Of a stretch of 13,173 nt of DNA, positions 1-6,225 are shown one piece after another. The notes beneath the pieces are model-generated. The model was not told the DNA's origin and made no database searches. It saw only the letters and a program-made list of their open reading frames with translations. The DNA comes from Spirochaetaceae bacterium (lineage in GTDB: Bacteria; Spirochaetota; Spirochaetia; Treponematales; Breznakiellaceae): assembly GCA_031280705.1 (NCBI GenBank), contig JAITGJ010000177.1, positions 1-13,173 on the forward strand, given 5' to 3'. Position numbers and translations under genes: made by a program. Each line of letters opens with the position of its first letter. Within the stretch, counting starts at the first letter, position 1.

Positions 1-338
1 TCGGCCAGCGGAAAGGCCGCAGTGATCGTGCTGACCCCGAGGCCCCGCAGCAGCACATACAGGGCCAGGATGATCACCAGGGTCCCGATAATTTCAGCCG
101 CCGGCGTTTTTGCCGTTTCATCCAGCACCCGGTAATCAAGCGCTTCGATGGACGCTTTTATTCCGTCAAATGTTACTACCGAGGGGTTCCAGGTAACGGT
201 CGCCGTTCCGGTGCGGTAATTTACCGCCGCGTCTTCAACCCCCGCAGTGTTTTTAAGTGTCCGTTCAATCCGGCTCTGACAATTTACACAGGTCATGCCG
301 CCGATGCGAAGTTCCTTAACCACTATTTTCGTCCTCAT
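1..338 (-). CDS. N-terminal fragment of a heavy-metal-associated (HMA) domain membrane protein, probably HMA-TauE/SafE-like
   Basis: The first 112 codons are present; the gene runs off the left edge. Residues 4-72 form an HMA fold (beta-alpha-beta-beta-alpha-beta) with the soft-metal motif GMTCVNC (Cys17, Cys20), typical of Cu(I) binding. After an acidic linker, one hydrophobic segment (about 83-97, IIGTLVIILALYVLL) begins the membrane part, ending in FPLA at the edge. The single helix soon after HMA, followed by a Phe-Pro-Leu-Ala stretch, resembles proteins that fuse HMA to a sulfite-exporter TauE/SafE (DsbD/UreH-like) core better than a standard CopA ATPase, but the diagnostic region lies outside. 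ATG 338 is the first possible start, since an in-frame TGA lies two codons upstream. It is downstream of livF on the same strand, 238 nt away, so probably separately transcribed. A P1B ATPase remains the alternative. Confidence 0.75.
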   Translation of the reverse strand, partial: MRTKIVVKELRIGGMTCVNCQSRIERTLKNTAGVEDAAVNYRTGTATVTWNPSVVTFDGIKASIEALDYRVLDETAKTPAAEIIGTLVIILALYVLLRGLGVSTITAAFPLA

Positions 339-426
339 TTGTCAAACCAGCCGCCGCAGTATGGCCGCACTGCCCGGAGCGCGGCGCATTGCTGTTTTCC
401 GGAGCCGCCGTCCGGTACGGTCATTG

Positions 427-463
427 GACTTGTTCGCCAACCCGGTTGGTTATCGAACAAGTC
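427..463. repeat. Interspersed palindrome, copy 1 (GACTTGTTCG / CGAACAAGTC)
   Basis: Two perfectly complementary 10-nt arms (427-436 and 454-463) flank a 17-nt centre that itself contains CCAACC/GGTTGG. The right edge continues into TCTATTAT (462-469), shared with the copy at 1357-1388. It lies in the 238-nt gap between livF and the HMA gene. On the minus strand a perfect TATAAT (470-465) sits just outside the palindrome and would fire toward the HMA gene, though no good -35 is visible. Confidence 0.8.
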
Positions 464-566
464 TATTATAACCGTCAAATATTAAGAAAGTTTAAGGAAT
501 AGAAATATCATTTGTGTAAAAATTATGCGGATGCCCCTGTGGGGGAACCGTTTGGCGCGCCCCGGG

Positions 567-587
567 AGGGAACCGGTCAGGTTCCCT
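567..587 (-). terminator. Hairpin across the livF stop codon
   Basis: AGGGAACC (567-574) and GGTTCCCT (580-587) form an 8-bp stem with the livF stop codon in the 5-nt loop. It could stabilise the 3' end of the liv transcript. A T-run on the minus strand occurs only about 55 nt further on, after a small CCCC/GGGG hairpin (534-544), so a classical intrinsic terminator is not clear. The rest of 339-576 holds no gene. Confidence 0.3.
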
Positions 588-1326
588 GCCCGCCGAGATA
601 CGCCCGCTTTACCTCCGGATCGCGGGCCAGGTCTTTGCTGTTCCCGCTTTCAATAATTTTCCCGCTCCGCAGCACATAGCCCCGGTTGGCGAATTCCAGG
701 GCGACGCGCGCATTCTGCTCCACCACAAATATGGTAATCTGTTTTTCGTAGTTTAACTGTTTCAGGGCGCGGAACATTTCGTACATCAGTTTGGGTGCAA
801 GCCCCATGGAAGGTTCATCCAGCATGATAAAATCACTGCCCGTCATGAGGGCCCGCCCCAGCGCGAGCATTTGCTGTTCGCCGCCGGACAAAAGTTCCCC
901 CCGCTGTTTACGCCGTTCGTACAGGCGCGGAAACAGTTCGTACACCAGACCGGCCGTTTCCGCAAGCACGGCGGCGTGATTCGCCTCCTTCAGGCGGGGG
1001 AACCCGGCAATTTTGAGATTTTCCTCGACGGTAAGGTTGCCAAAAATATGGCGGCCTTCGGGGACGAGCGCCAGCATCCGGTTCTGAATCAGCGCGTGGG
1101 GTTCGGTTTTAAGGATGCTCTGGCCGTCGTAGAGAATGTCTCCCCCCGTTACCAGGGGGGCCTCCGGGCGGGGAAGGCGCGCGAGGGCGTACAGGGCGGA
1201 TGTTTTTCCCGCGCCGTTCGCGCCGATAAGGGTAACAATCTCGCCGCGGTCAACAGTAAAACTGATGCCGTGGAGGGCTTCTATATTTCCATAGGCAACC
1301 CTGAGGTTCTGTACTTCAAGCAGCAT
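577..1326 (-). CDS. livF: LivF-type ABC transporter ATP-binding protein (branched-chain amino acid)
   Basis: One of the two cytoplasmic ATPases powering a hydrophobic/branched-chain amino acid importer. Its 249 residues are normal for LivF. Visible motifs: Walker A GANGAGKT (35-42), the LivF-typical VPEGR (88-92) where other ABC proteins have the Q-loop, signature LSGGEQQ (146-152), Walker B FIMLDEP (166-172), and VVEQN (201-205), where LivF family members carry Gln in place of the switch His. ATG 1326 is preceded by GGGAG at suitable distance. It is the last gene of the liv operon, but unlike the others is separated from livG by 139 nt containing two hairpins, so its expression may differ from that of livG. 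The substrate may be another hydrophobic amino acid, amide or urea, which sequence alone cannot settle. Confidence 0.95.
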   Translation of the reverse strand: MLLEVQNLRVAYGNIEALHGISFTVDRGEIVTLIGANGAGKTSALYALARLPRPEAPLVTGGDILYDGQSILKTEPHALIQNRMLALVPEGRHIFGNLTVEENLKIAGFPRLKEANHAAVLAETAGLVYELFPRLYERRKQRGELLSGGEQQMLALGRALMTGSDFIMLDEPSMGLAPKLMYEMFRALKQLNYEKQITIFVVEQNARVALEFANRGYVLRSGKIIESGNSKDLARDPEVKRAYLGGQGT

Positions 1327-1356
1327 GTGTGCTCCCGTTCATCATTTTTTAACGGA

Positions 1357-1388
1357 AGTTGTTTAGAAACTGAGGTTTCTAAACAACT
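1357..1388. repeat. Interspersed palindrome, copy 2, inside the liv operon
   Basis: A perfect 14-bp stem, AGTTGTTTAGAAAC (1357-1370) with GTTTCTAAACAACT (1375-1388), and the tetraloop TGAG. The left edge GGAAGTTGTT (1354-1363) and right edge TCTATTAT (1388-1395) recur at the other copies. It sits in the livG-livF gap and will fold in the liv mRNA on either strand. Confidence 0.9.
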
Positions 1389-1400
1389 CTATTATTGGAT

Positions 1401-1427
1401 TTGTCCGGAAAAGAAAATTCCGGACAA
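1401..1427. repeat. Second hairpin in the livG-livF gap (TTGTCCGGAA / TTCCGGACAA)
   Basis: A perfect 10-bp stem (1401-1410 with 1418-1427) around a 7-nt A-rich loop. The arm TTGTCCGG/CCGGACAA is also seen in the right arm of the palindrome at 5607-5644. On the minus strand no U-run follows, so it looks more like a processing or stability element than a terminator. Confidence 0.75.
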
Positions 1428-1465
1428 CGCTGTTATCCGGTCCGGGGAACCGGGCAATAATGCGG

Positions 1466-2233
1466 TTAAATGCTCCCGTCCCCCAGGTATGCCCGGATCA
1501 CTTCCGGATTGGACTGAATCTCCCCGGGAGTTCCCTTTGCAATTTCCCTGCCAAAGTCAATGACAGAAATGGTGCGGCAAAGGTTCATCACCACTTCCAT
1601 CTGGTGTTCGATCATCCAGACGGTAAGGCCAAACTCATCATGTATCCAGTTGATATAATCCACGAGGCGCAGGGTATCGGGGGTGCTGAGCCCCGCGGCG
1701 GGTTCATCCAGCATGAGGAGTTCCGGCCCGAGCGACAGGGCGCGCGCAATTTCTACCCGCCGCTGTATGCCGTAGGGGAGATTCCGGGGGTATTCACGGG
1801 CCATGTCCGCAAGGTGAAAATGCTCCAGCAGTTTTTCCGCGTTTTCCCGTATTTCCCGTTCTCGCGCGCGGAAACGGGCCGTTTTGAAAAGGGCGTCAAC
1901 CGGGCCGTACCCCAGGTGATAATGCTGCGCGATACAGATATTGTCCAGCACCGTCATCTCGGGCCACAGCCGTATATTCTGAAAGGTACGCCCGATTTTG
2001 AGCGCGGCGATTTCGTGGGGCTTTTTGTTGTTGAGCCGGACGCCGCCGACCATAATGTCGCCCTCCGTGGGCACATAAAAACCGGAAACCAGATTAAACA
2101 CGGTGGTTTTCCCCGCGCCGTTCGGGCCGATAAGGGCGGCCACGTCGCCCTTTTCCAGGGTGATATTAATGCCGGAAAGGGCCTGTATGCCGCCAAAACG
2201 GTGGGAAAGCCCGCGAATTTCGACAAAGGGCAT
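1466..2233 (-). CDS. livG: LivG-type ABC transporter ATP-binding protein (branched-chain amino acid)
   Basis: The second ATPase of the importer, 255 residues, full length. Motifs: Walker A GPNGAGKT (36-43), Q-loop Gln85 in RTFQN, a degenerate signature LPYGIQRRVEIARAL (152-166) characteristic of LivG, Walker B ELLMLDEP (171-178), and switch His210 in IEHQM. The C-terminal stretch with NPEVIRAYLGD is typical of LivG. Its ATG shares one base with the stop of livM (TGATG), so the two are probably translationally coupled and made in similar amounts. LivG and LivF are expected to pair as a heterodimer at the cytoplasmic face of LivH-LivM. Confidence 0.95.
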   Translation of the reverse strand: MPFVEIRGLSHRFGGIQALSGINITLEKGDVAALIGPNGAGKTTVFNLVSGFYVPTEGDIMVGGVRLNNKKPHEIAALKIGRTFQNIRLWPEMTVLDNICIAQHYHLGYGPVDALFKTARFRAREREIRENAEKLLEHFHLADMAREYPRNLPYGIQRRVEIARALSLGPELLMLDEPAAGLSTPDTLRLVDYINWIHDEFGLTVWMIEHQMEVVMNLCRTISVIDFGREIAKGTPGEIQSNPEVIRAYLGDGSI

Positions 2234-3288
2234 CAGGCTTTCCCCCCGCCGCCCGCTTTACCGCGGAGCGCCGCGAGCTTTTTTTTAAGGAGCGCGGCCG
2301 CTTCCGGCAGTTCCCGGTGGCCCATCAGGCCCTCAGGGCGGAACTGCATCAGAAGGATCAAAAGAAGCGGAATGATCACCCATTTGAAAATTTGCAGGGG
2401 GCGCATCAATTCCAGCAGAAATGTAAAAAATACCGCCGAAAGCACCGAACCGGAAAGGGAACCCATGCCGCCCAGGTACACCATCACCATGCCTTCGGTT
2501 GATTTCATGATATTGAAGGAGCCGGGATTGATAAATCCCAACTGGTGGGCAAACAGCCCGCCCGCCACGCCCGCGAGCCCGGACGAAAACATAAACGCCA
2601 GCAGTTTCATTTTATTGGTGTCAACGCTCATGATTTCCGCGGCGATTTCGTCGTAGCGGATGGCGGAAATGCCCTTGCCCAGCACAGAGCCCATCAGCCG
2701 TTTGATCGCGCCAACGCACACAACCGTAAACACAAGCACCCATATCAGCATCCACGGAAGGGGCACAAGCGCGTGCATGGCGAAAATCGTCGCCTTCATG
2801 CCCATAAGACCCCGGCTTGCGCCCACCGCTTCAAGATTGTTGATCGCCGTAAGGATGATAAAATTGGAGGCAACCGTGATAATGGCAAGATAATCGTCCC
2901 GGGTTTTGAACGAGGGAATCGCTACCAAAAGCCCCGCAATCGCCGCCGCCGCGCCGCCCGCGAACAGCACCACGGGAAACAGCAGTACCGCTGTTTCGGG
3001 CGGGAGAAGCGGCGCGCCGGTAAATTTATTTTCCGTAAACAGCATGATGGAAAGTACCGATGAAACATAGGCGCCCACGGCCATAAATCCCGCGTGCCCG
3101 CAGGAAAACTCTCCCATGTACCCGTTCACGATATTGAGGCTCGACGCGAAAATGATGTTTATCCCGATGGACATGATCACGCTCTGAATATACTGGTTAA
3201 TGATTCCCAGCGCGGACAGGGCCGTTACCGCCGCGAAAAAAACAACCATGAGTACCAGCGCTGTTTTGTAAAACTGTTTCCCCGGCAT
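2233..3288 (-). CDS. livM: LivM-type ABC transporter permease (branched-chain amino acid)
   Basis: Integral membrane permease of the importer, 351 residues. Hydrophobic segments start near residues 10, 33, 65, 100, 135, 180, 230, 280 and 300, as expected for this polytopic family. The family signature GYMGEFSCGHAGFMAVGAY (56-74) is clear. The cytoplasmic coupling loop GISAIRYDEIAAEIM (206-220), which contacts the ATPases, is followed by KLLAFMFSSGLAGVAGGLFA. The C-terminal tail (about 325-351) is basic and glycine-rich. ATG 3288 has the strong ribosome site TAGGAGA immediately upstream; the stop codon of livH forms part of that site, implying coupled translation. Confidence 0.94.
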   Translation of the reverse strand: MPGKQFYKTALVLMVVFFAAVTALSALGIINQYIQSVIMSIGINIIFASSLNIVNGYMGEFSCGHAGFMAVGAYVSSVLSIMLFTENKFTGAPLLPPETAVLLFPVVLFAGGAAAAIAGLLVAIPSFKTRDDYLAIITVASNFIILTAINNLEAVGASRGLMGMKATIFAMHALVPLPWMLIWVLVFTVVCVGAIKRLMGSVLGKGISAIRYDEIAAEIMSVDTNKMKLLAFMFSSGLAGVAGGLFAHQLGFINPGSFNIMKSTEGMVMVYLGGMGSLSGSVLSAVFFTFLLELMRPLQIFKWVIIPLLLILLMQFRPEGLMGHRELPEAAALLKKKLAALRGKAGGGGKA

Positions 3289-3296
3289 GGCTTCTC

Positions 3297-4208
3297 CTAA
3301 ATTTTGGCGCTCCGGGCCACGCCGAAAAACCCGGTCGGCTTCAGCACCATAATCAACAGCAGTATCACAAACGAAAAAAGGTCCTTGAAACTTGAGGGGA
3401 AAATCACGGTAATAAAAATTTCGATAAACCCCAGAATAAACCCGCCGAAAAATGCGCCCCGGATATCCCCAATGCCGCCCACCACCGCCGCGATAAACGC
3501 CTTCCAGCCGATATTGGTTCCCATGTACGGATTAAGGATCGGGTAGGAGAGGCCGAACAGGATGCCCGCCACCGCCGCCAGTCCCGAGCCGAGCGCGAAG
3601 GTCATCGTGATGACGCGGTTCACGGGGATGCCCATCAGGGGCAGCGCGAATTTGTCCCAGGAGATGGCCCGCATGGACATGCCGAAAACCGTTTTCCGCA
3701 CAATAAATTCCAGAATGCCGAAAACCACGAACGCCGCGACAATGACGAGCACGCGGAGATTGTTGAGCATCACCGGACCGATTTGCCAGTTATGGGCTGC
3801 GAAAATATCGGGAAAGCGGCGGTTACTCGCGCCGAGCAGCGCGAGATTGCCGTTTTCCAGAATGAAGCCCACCATCAGGGCGGTTATCACCACATAGAGG
3901 CGGTTCACCCCCTTGTTCCGCAGGGGCCGGTAGGCCACCCGTTCAATGGTAATACCGAGCAGCGCCGTGCCCGACACGGTAAGGAGCAGGGTGATCACAA
4001 ACACCGGAATGCCGCCGCCTGAAAACCGCTCAAGGAGCGCGGTGGCGGCAAAAAAGGCGATATAGCAGGCGGTCATAAAAATATCGCCGTGGGCAAAGTT
4101 GATGAGGCGGAGGACGCCGTACACCAGGCAGTACCCCAGGGCGATAATCGCGTAAAAACTGCCCCACTGGAGGGCGTTAAATATATTCTGCGCCAGGGAA
4201 GCGGCCAC
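3297..4208 (-). CDS. livH: LivH-type ABC transporter permease (branched-chain amino acid)
   Basis: The other permease subunit, 303 residues. The N-terminal signature is present (GSFYAIIALGYCLVYGVLRL at 16-35, then INFAHGD), as is ERVAYRPLR (89-97). The coupling loop is RKTVFGMSMRAISWDKFALP (171-190). A glycine-rich membrane stretch, FIAAVVGGIGDIRGAFFGG (238-256), is also typical. The start is GTG at 4208: no ATG lies nearby in frame, and the first transmembrane helix begins where expected. The site upstream (GGCGGG) is only moderate. It lies 11 nt after the binding-protein gene and 8 nt before livM. LivH and LivM are expected to form the heterodimeric pore. Confidence 0.93.
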   Translation of the reverse strand: MAASLAQNIFNALQWGSFYAIIALGYCLVYGVLRLINFAHGDIFMTACYIAFFAATALLERFSGGGIPVFVITLLLTVSGTALLGITIERVAYRPLRNKGVNRLYVVITALMVGFILENGNLALLGASNRRFPDIFAAHNWQIGPVMLNNLRVLVIVAAFVVFGILEFIVRKTVFGMSMRAISWDKFALPLMGIPVNRVITMTFALGSGLAAVAGILFGLSYPILNPYMGTNIGWKAFIAAVVGGIGDIRGAFFGGFILGFIEIFITVIFPSSFKDLFSFVILLLIMVLKPTGFFGVARSAKI

Positions 4209-4219
4209 TATTCCCGCCT

Positions 4220-5401
4220 TTACCGGAGGGACGCTACAAAGGTAAACTGGCCGTCCACAATACGCACCACCACGGCTTCCTTCTCCGGGTCGCCGGATTC
4301 GTTAAAGGTCATTTTACCGGTAATGCCGTCGTACTCCTTGAGTCCGGCGATGGCCGCGCGTATATTGTCCCGGTCCTGCGGGAGGTTTCCGGTAAGCCCG
4401 GCTTCGGAAATCGCGTTAAGCGCGATATGGATCGCGTCGTAGGTAAGCGCCGAAACATCGTCGGGGATGTACCCGTAGCGGGCGCGGTAATCGTCGATAT
4501 AGGCGCGGGTTGCGCCGGTGGCTCCGGCGGCGGCATAGTGGGTGGTAAAATAGTACCCTTCAACCGTACTTTCGCCCGAAGGCTTTTTTCCGGCAAGATC
4601 GATCAGCGCCGCGTACCCCCATGAATCGCTTCCCATGATGGGCCGCGTCCAGCCCAGCGCCTGGGCCTGGGGTACGATTTTCGCCACAATATCGTAATAC
4701 ACCGGAAGATAAAGAAAATCGGCGCCGGACCGGATGATCCGGGTAAGCTGGACCTCGAAATTCTGATCCTTCTGGCCGTGGCTTTCAAAGGCGGCCACCG
4801 AAGCGGCCCCGTTCGCGGCGGTCCAACTATCCCGGAACAATTCCGCGAGCGTCTTGGAATAATCGTCTTCAAGATTGTAAAGAATCGCCACACGTTCCGC
4901 CCCGAACTGCTGCCGGGCGAACTTTGCGCCCACCGGCGCCTGGAACGGGTCCAGGAAACAGGCGCGGAACACATAGGGCCGCTCGCGCGTGGTTGCCGGA
5001 TTGGTGGACCAGGGTGAAATCATGGGCGTGCGGTTATCGTTGGCAATCTGCCCGGCGGGAATGGCGCGGCCCGACCCCTGGGGGCCGATCATCACCAGCA
5101 CACGGTCCTGCTCGATAAGCCGGAGCGCGGCCTGTACGGCGGACTCCGCCTTGAGCTCATTATCAACATAGATGAATTCGACGGGGTACTTTGTGCCGCG
5201 TACGTCCCAGCCTCCCCCGGCGTTGATCCGTTCCCGGAGCATCTCGCCGGTATTCCGGGGGCCTTCCCCAATCATGGGTGAATCCCCGGTAAGGGGGATA
5301 TTGAAGCCGATCCTGATGGACGCCGTTTTGCCGCCGCAACCTGCCGTGAGCAGCGCCGCCCCCAGGGCACATATCAGCGGCGCGGCGCGTAAATTTTTCA
5401 C
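4220..5401 (-). CDS. livK: Branched-chain amino acid ABC transporter substrate-binding lipoprotein
   Basis: The solute receptor of the importer; 393 residues from the chosen start. The N-terminus is a lipoprotein signal, with a hydrophobic core and lipobox LTAGC (Cys22 becomes acylated), so the protein should be anchored facing the periplasm, as is common in spirochaetes. The mature part has the type I periplasmic-binding fold of the Peripla_BP_6 family: IGFNIPLTG (31-39) opens the first lobe, and the GPQGSGRA and SPWSTNP segments lie in the ligand cleft. The reading frame is open upstream to 5536, but GTG 5401 is preferred because AAGGAGGAGG lies just before it and the signal peptide starts there. 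It is the first gene of the operon, promoter 5465-5493. The gene symbol is by family; livJ would serve equally, and the ligand is not proven. Confidence 0.9.
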   Translation of the reverse strand: MKNLRAAPLICALGAALLTAGCGGKTASIRIGFNIPLTGDSPMIGEGPRNTGEMLRERINAGGGWDVRGTKYPVEFIYVDNELKAESAVQAALRLIEQDRVLVMIGPQGSGRAIPAGQIANDNRTPMISPWSTNPATTRERPYVFRACFLDPFQAPVGAKFARQQFGAERVAILYNLEDDYSKTLAELFRDSWTAANGAASVAAFESHGQKDQNFEVQLTRIIRSGADFLYLPVYYDIVAKIVPQAQALGWTRPIMGSDSWGYAALIDLAGKKPSGESTVEGYYFTTHYAAAGATGATRAYIDDYRARYGYIPDDVSALTYDAIHIALNAISEAGLTGNLPQDRDNIRAAIAGLKEYDGITGKMTFNESGDPEKEAVVVRIVDGQFTFVASLR

Positions 5402-5403
5402 GT

Positions 5404-5413
5404 CCTCCTCCTT
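5404..5413 (-). promoter_or_regulatory. Strong ribosome-binding site that fixes the livK start
   Basis: On the minus strand AAGGAGGAGG precedes GTG 5401 by a few bases. It argues against the longer reading frame that would start at 5536 and lack a signal peptide at its N-terminus. Confidence 0.8.
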
Positions 5414-5464
5414 AACCCGCCGGGTTCCCCGGCGCCGGAAGGGCGCGGTTCGGCAGGTCCCCCT

Positions 5465-5493
5465 ACTATACCGGAAAGCGCCGCGCTGCTCAA
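5465..5493 (-). promoter_or_regulatory. Sigma-70-type promoter of the liv operon
   Basis: On the minus strand TTGAGC (5493-5488) is followed after exactly 17 nt by TATAGT (5470-5465). This places the start of transcription near 5458, about 57 nt before the livK GTG. It is the best-matching pair in the gap. No operator was recognised. Confidence 0.6.
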
Positions 5494-5606
5494 GCCCTAG
5501 TCCGTACTCACGGCCCAGGGACGCGGCGCCGTCCATGGCTGCCTGGAAGGAGGGGCTCTCCAGCCCGGTTAGGCGCCATTATTTTTATAATAGTTATAAT
5601 GATATT

Positions 5607-5644
5607 GGACTTGTTCGCTAACCCGGCTGGTTTCCGGACAAGCC
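5607..5644. repeat. Interspersed palindrome, copy 3
   Basis: The left arm GGACTTGTTCG (5607-5617) matches copy 1 at 427-463, and the centre (AACCCGGCTGGTT) is a variant of the same core. The right arm CCGGACAAGCC is closer to the hairpin at 1401-1427. The stem tolerates one mismatch and one G-U pair. First of three palindromes in a row. Confidence 0.7.
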
Positions 5645-5680
5645 TTGCGGATTCTGCAAATTTCTTTCAGAAATCCGCAA
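5645..5680. repeat. Hairpin directly abutting palindrome copy 3
   Basis: TTGCGGATT (5645-5653) pairs with AATCCGCAA (5672-5680); inside, CTG and CAG extend the stem past a small bulge. It begins at the base after copy 3 ends, so the two may belong to one composite element. Confidence 0.6.
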
Positions 5681-5700
5681 AATCTGCCGTTTTCAGGCGG

Positions 5701-5747
5701 AAGTTGTTCTGAGACTTCGCCAAGGTGGCGCAGTTTCAGAATAACTT
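5701..5747. repeat. Interspersed palindrome, copy 4, with nested hairpin
   Basis: AAGTTGTTCTGAGAC (5701-5715) pairs with GTTTCAGAATAACTT (5733-5747) with a couple of G-U pairs. Within it CGCCA (5718-5722) pairs with TGGCG (5726-5730). The left edge GGAAGTTGTT (5699-5708) is identical to copy 2. The right edge runs directly into the TTGACA box of the next promoter. Confidence 0.8.
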
Positions 5748-5749
5748 TA

Positions 5750-5776
5750 TTGACACAATGATGTATATGGTATATT
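5750..5776 (+). promoter_or_regulatory. Promoter of the small secreted-protein ORF
   Basis: A perfect TTGACA (5750-5755) is followed 15 nt later by TATATT (5771-5776), which is preceded by TGG in extended -10 position. TATTCT (5773-5778) at 17 nt is an alternative -10. The start codon is about 28 nt downstream, after the strong site GGGAGG (5793-5798) spaced 6 nt from ATG 5805. The -35 box touches the edge of palindrome copy 4. Confidence 0.6.
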
Positions 5777-5804
5777 CTACGAATAACAGAAAGGGAGGTA
5801 TATA

Positions 5805-6005
5805 ATGAGTAGTAAAAGCCTTGTTTTTGTATTTTTGTTCATCACCATAAATGTAATAAATGCAGAGGAACATTTTGAAAATAACCGCGATATAGAAAAT
5901 AATGAATCTATAGAAAATGTTCAGCCAGATAGAAATAATGTTGACAATAGCAGCAAAAATATCGGCGTCGTATTTTCATTCAGCGGCTTTAATAGAGTTG
6001 TTTAA
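5805..6005 (+). CDS. Small exported protein, AT-rich, probably truncated by a palindromic repeat
   Basis: A 66-codon ORF with a good promoter and ribosome site. Residues 1-20 form a signal peptide (hydrophobic core LVFVFLFITINVI, likely cleavage after INA before EEHF). A polar Asn/Glu-rich stretch follows (about 21-52), then IGVVFSFSGF, which reads like the opening beta-strand of a small outer-membrane barrel. It then stops. The last codons (Asn-Arg-Val-Val-stop) are not native-looking: they are the edge and left arm of the palindrome at 5990-6032, which supplies the TAA. By hand count the ORF is about 30% G+C, far below its neighbours. I do not recognise the family. It may be the 5' remnant of a longer gene, a newly acquired cassette, or a genuine short secreted peptide. 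It faces convergently toward the YhhQ-like gene. Confidence 0.55.
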   Translation: MSSKSLVFVFLFITINVINAEEHFENNRDIENNESIENVQPDRNNVDNSSKNIGVVFSFSGFNRVV

Positions 6006-6032
6006 TAACTTCAGTTGTTAAACAACTTCCGC
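5990..6032 (-). repeat. Interspersed palindrome, copy 5, overlapping the 3' end of the small ORF
   Basis: AGTTGTTTAATAACT (5996-6010) pairs with AGTTGTTAAACAACT (6013-6027), 15 bp with one G-U pair. Both edges match copy 2 in reverse orientation: TAATAGA (5990-5996) is the complement of TCTATTA, and AACAACTTCC (6021-6030) is the complement of GGAAGTTGTT. The TAA of the small ORF (6003-6005) lies in the left arm. Confidence 0.85.
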
Positions 6033-6080
6033 TAAAAAATAGCTATGAAGTAGTTTTTCATTTATGTTGGCATTGACGGC

Positions 6081-6118
6081 GCATAACACTCTGCGGCAGC
6101 ATCGCTGCCGGGTTATAT
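6081..6118 (+). other. Compact attC-like or plain stem-loop
   Basis: GCATAAC (6081-6087) and GTTATAT (6112-6118) sit at the ends of a structure whose core CGGCAGC (6094-6100) and GCTGCCG (6104-6110) pairs perfectly around ATC. Unpaired bases are asymmetric (six on the left, one on the right). The TAAC...GTTA ends and asymmetric core recall integron attC sites, and it follows a lone AT-rich ORF. It is shorter than usual attC sites and departs from RYYYAAC/GTTRRRY at one position on each side. It may simply be another hairpin. Confidence 0.25.
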
Positions 6119-6125
6119 ACAGTAC

Positions 6126-6140
6126 GCCCCTTTTAGGGGC
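6126..6140. other. Small GC hairpin before the terminator
   Basis: GCCCC (6126-6130) pairs with GGGGC (6136-6140) around TTTTA. It is part of the run of hairpins that closes the island. Confidence 0.4.
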
Positions 6141-6147
6141 CGCCTTT

Positions 6148-6174
6148 CAAGCCCCCGCCTTTGGCGGGGGCTTG
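6148..6174. terminator. Strong convergent terminator
   Basis: A perfect 12-bp stem CAAGCCCCCGCC / GGCGGGGGCTTG with a TTT loop, followed on the plus strand by TTGATTTTG. It lies between the rightward small ORF and the leftward YhhQ-like gene and may serve both, although the tract on the minus side is not T-rich. Confidence 0.75.
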
Positions 6175-6225
6175 TTGATTTTGTCCATGGTTTTACTTCT
6201 ACAAAACAATAACGCTTTCCCGCCG

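Noticed and set aside
1460..2656. 398-codon plus-strand frame across livG and livM
   Set aside because: Antisense to two convincing ABC transporter genes; the translation has no recognisable family.
5402..5536. Longer version of the livK product starting at ATG 5536
   Set aside because: It would bury the lipoprotein signal 45 residues in, overlaps the predicted promoter, and ignores the strong ribosome site before GTG 5401.
5581..5604. AT-rich TATAAT-like stretch as an extra promoter on either strand
   Set aside because: Several -10-like boxes are present but none has a reasonable -35 at 16-18 nt.
427..6032. The palindromes as a CRISPR array
   Set aside because: Copies are far apart, in both orientations, with no regular spacers and no cas genes.
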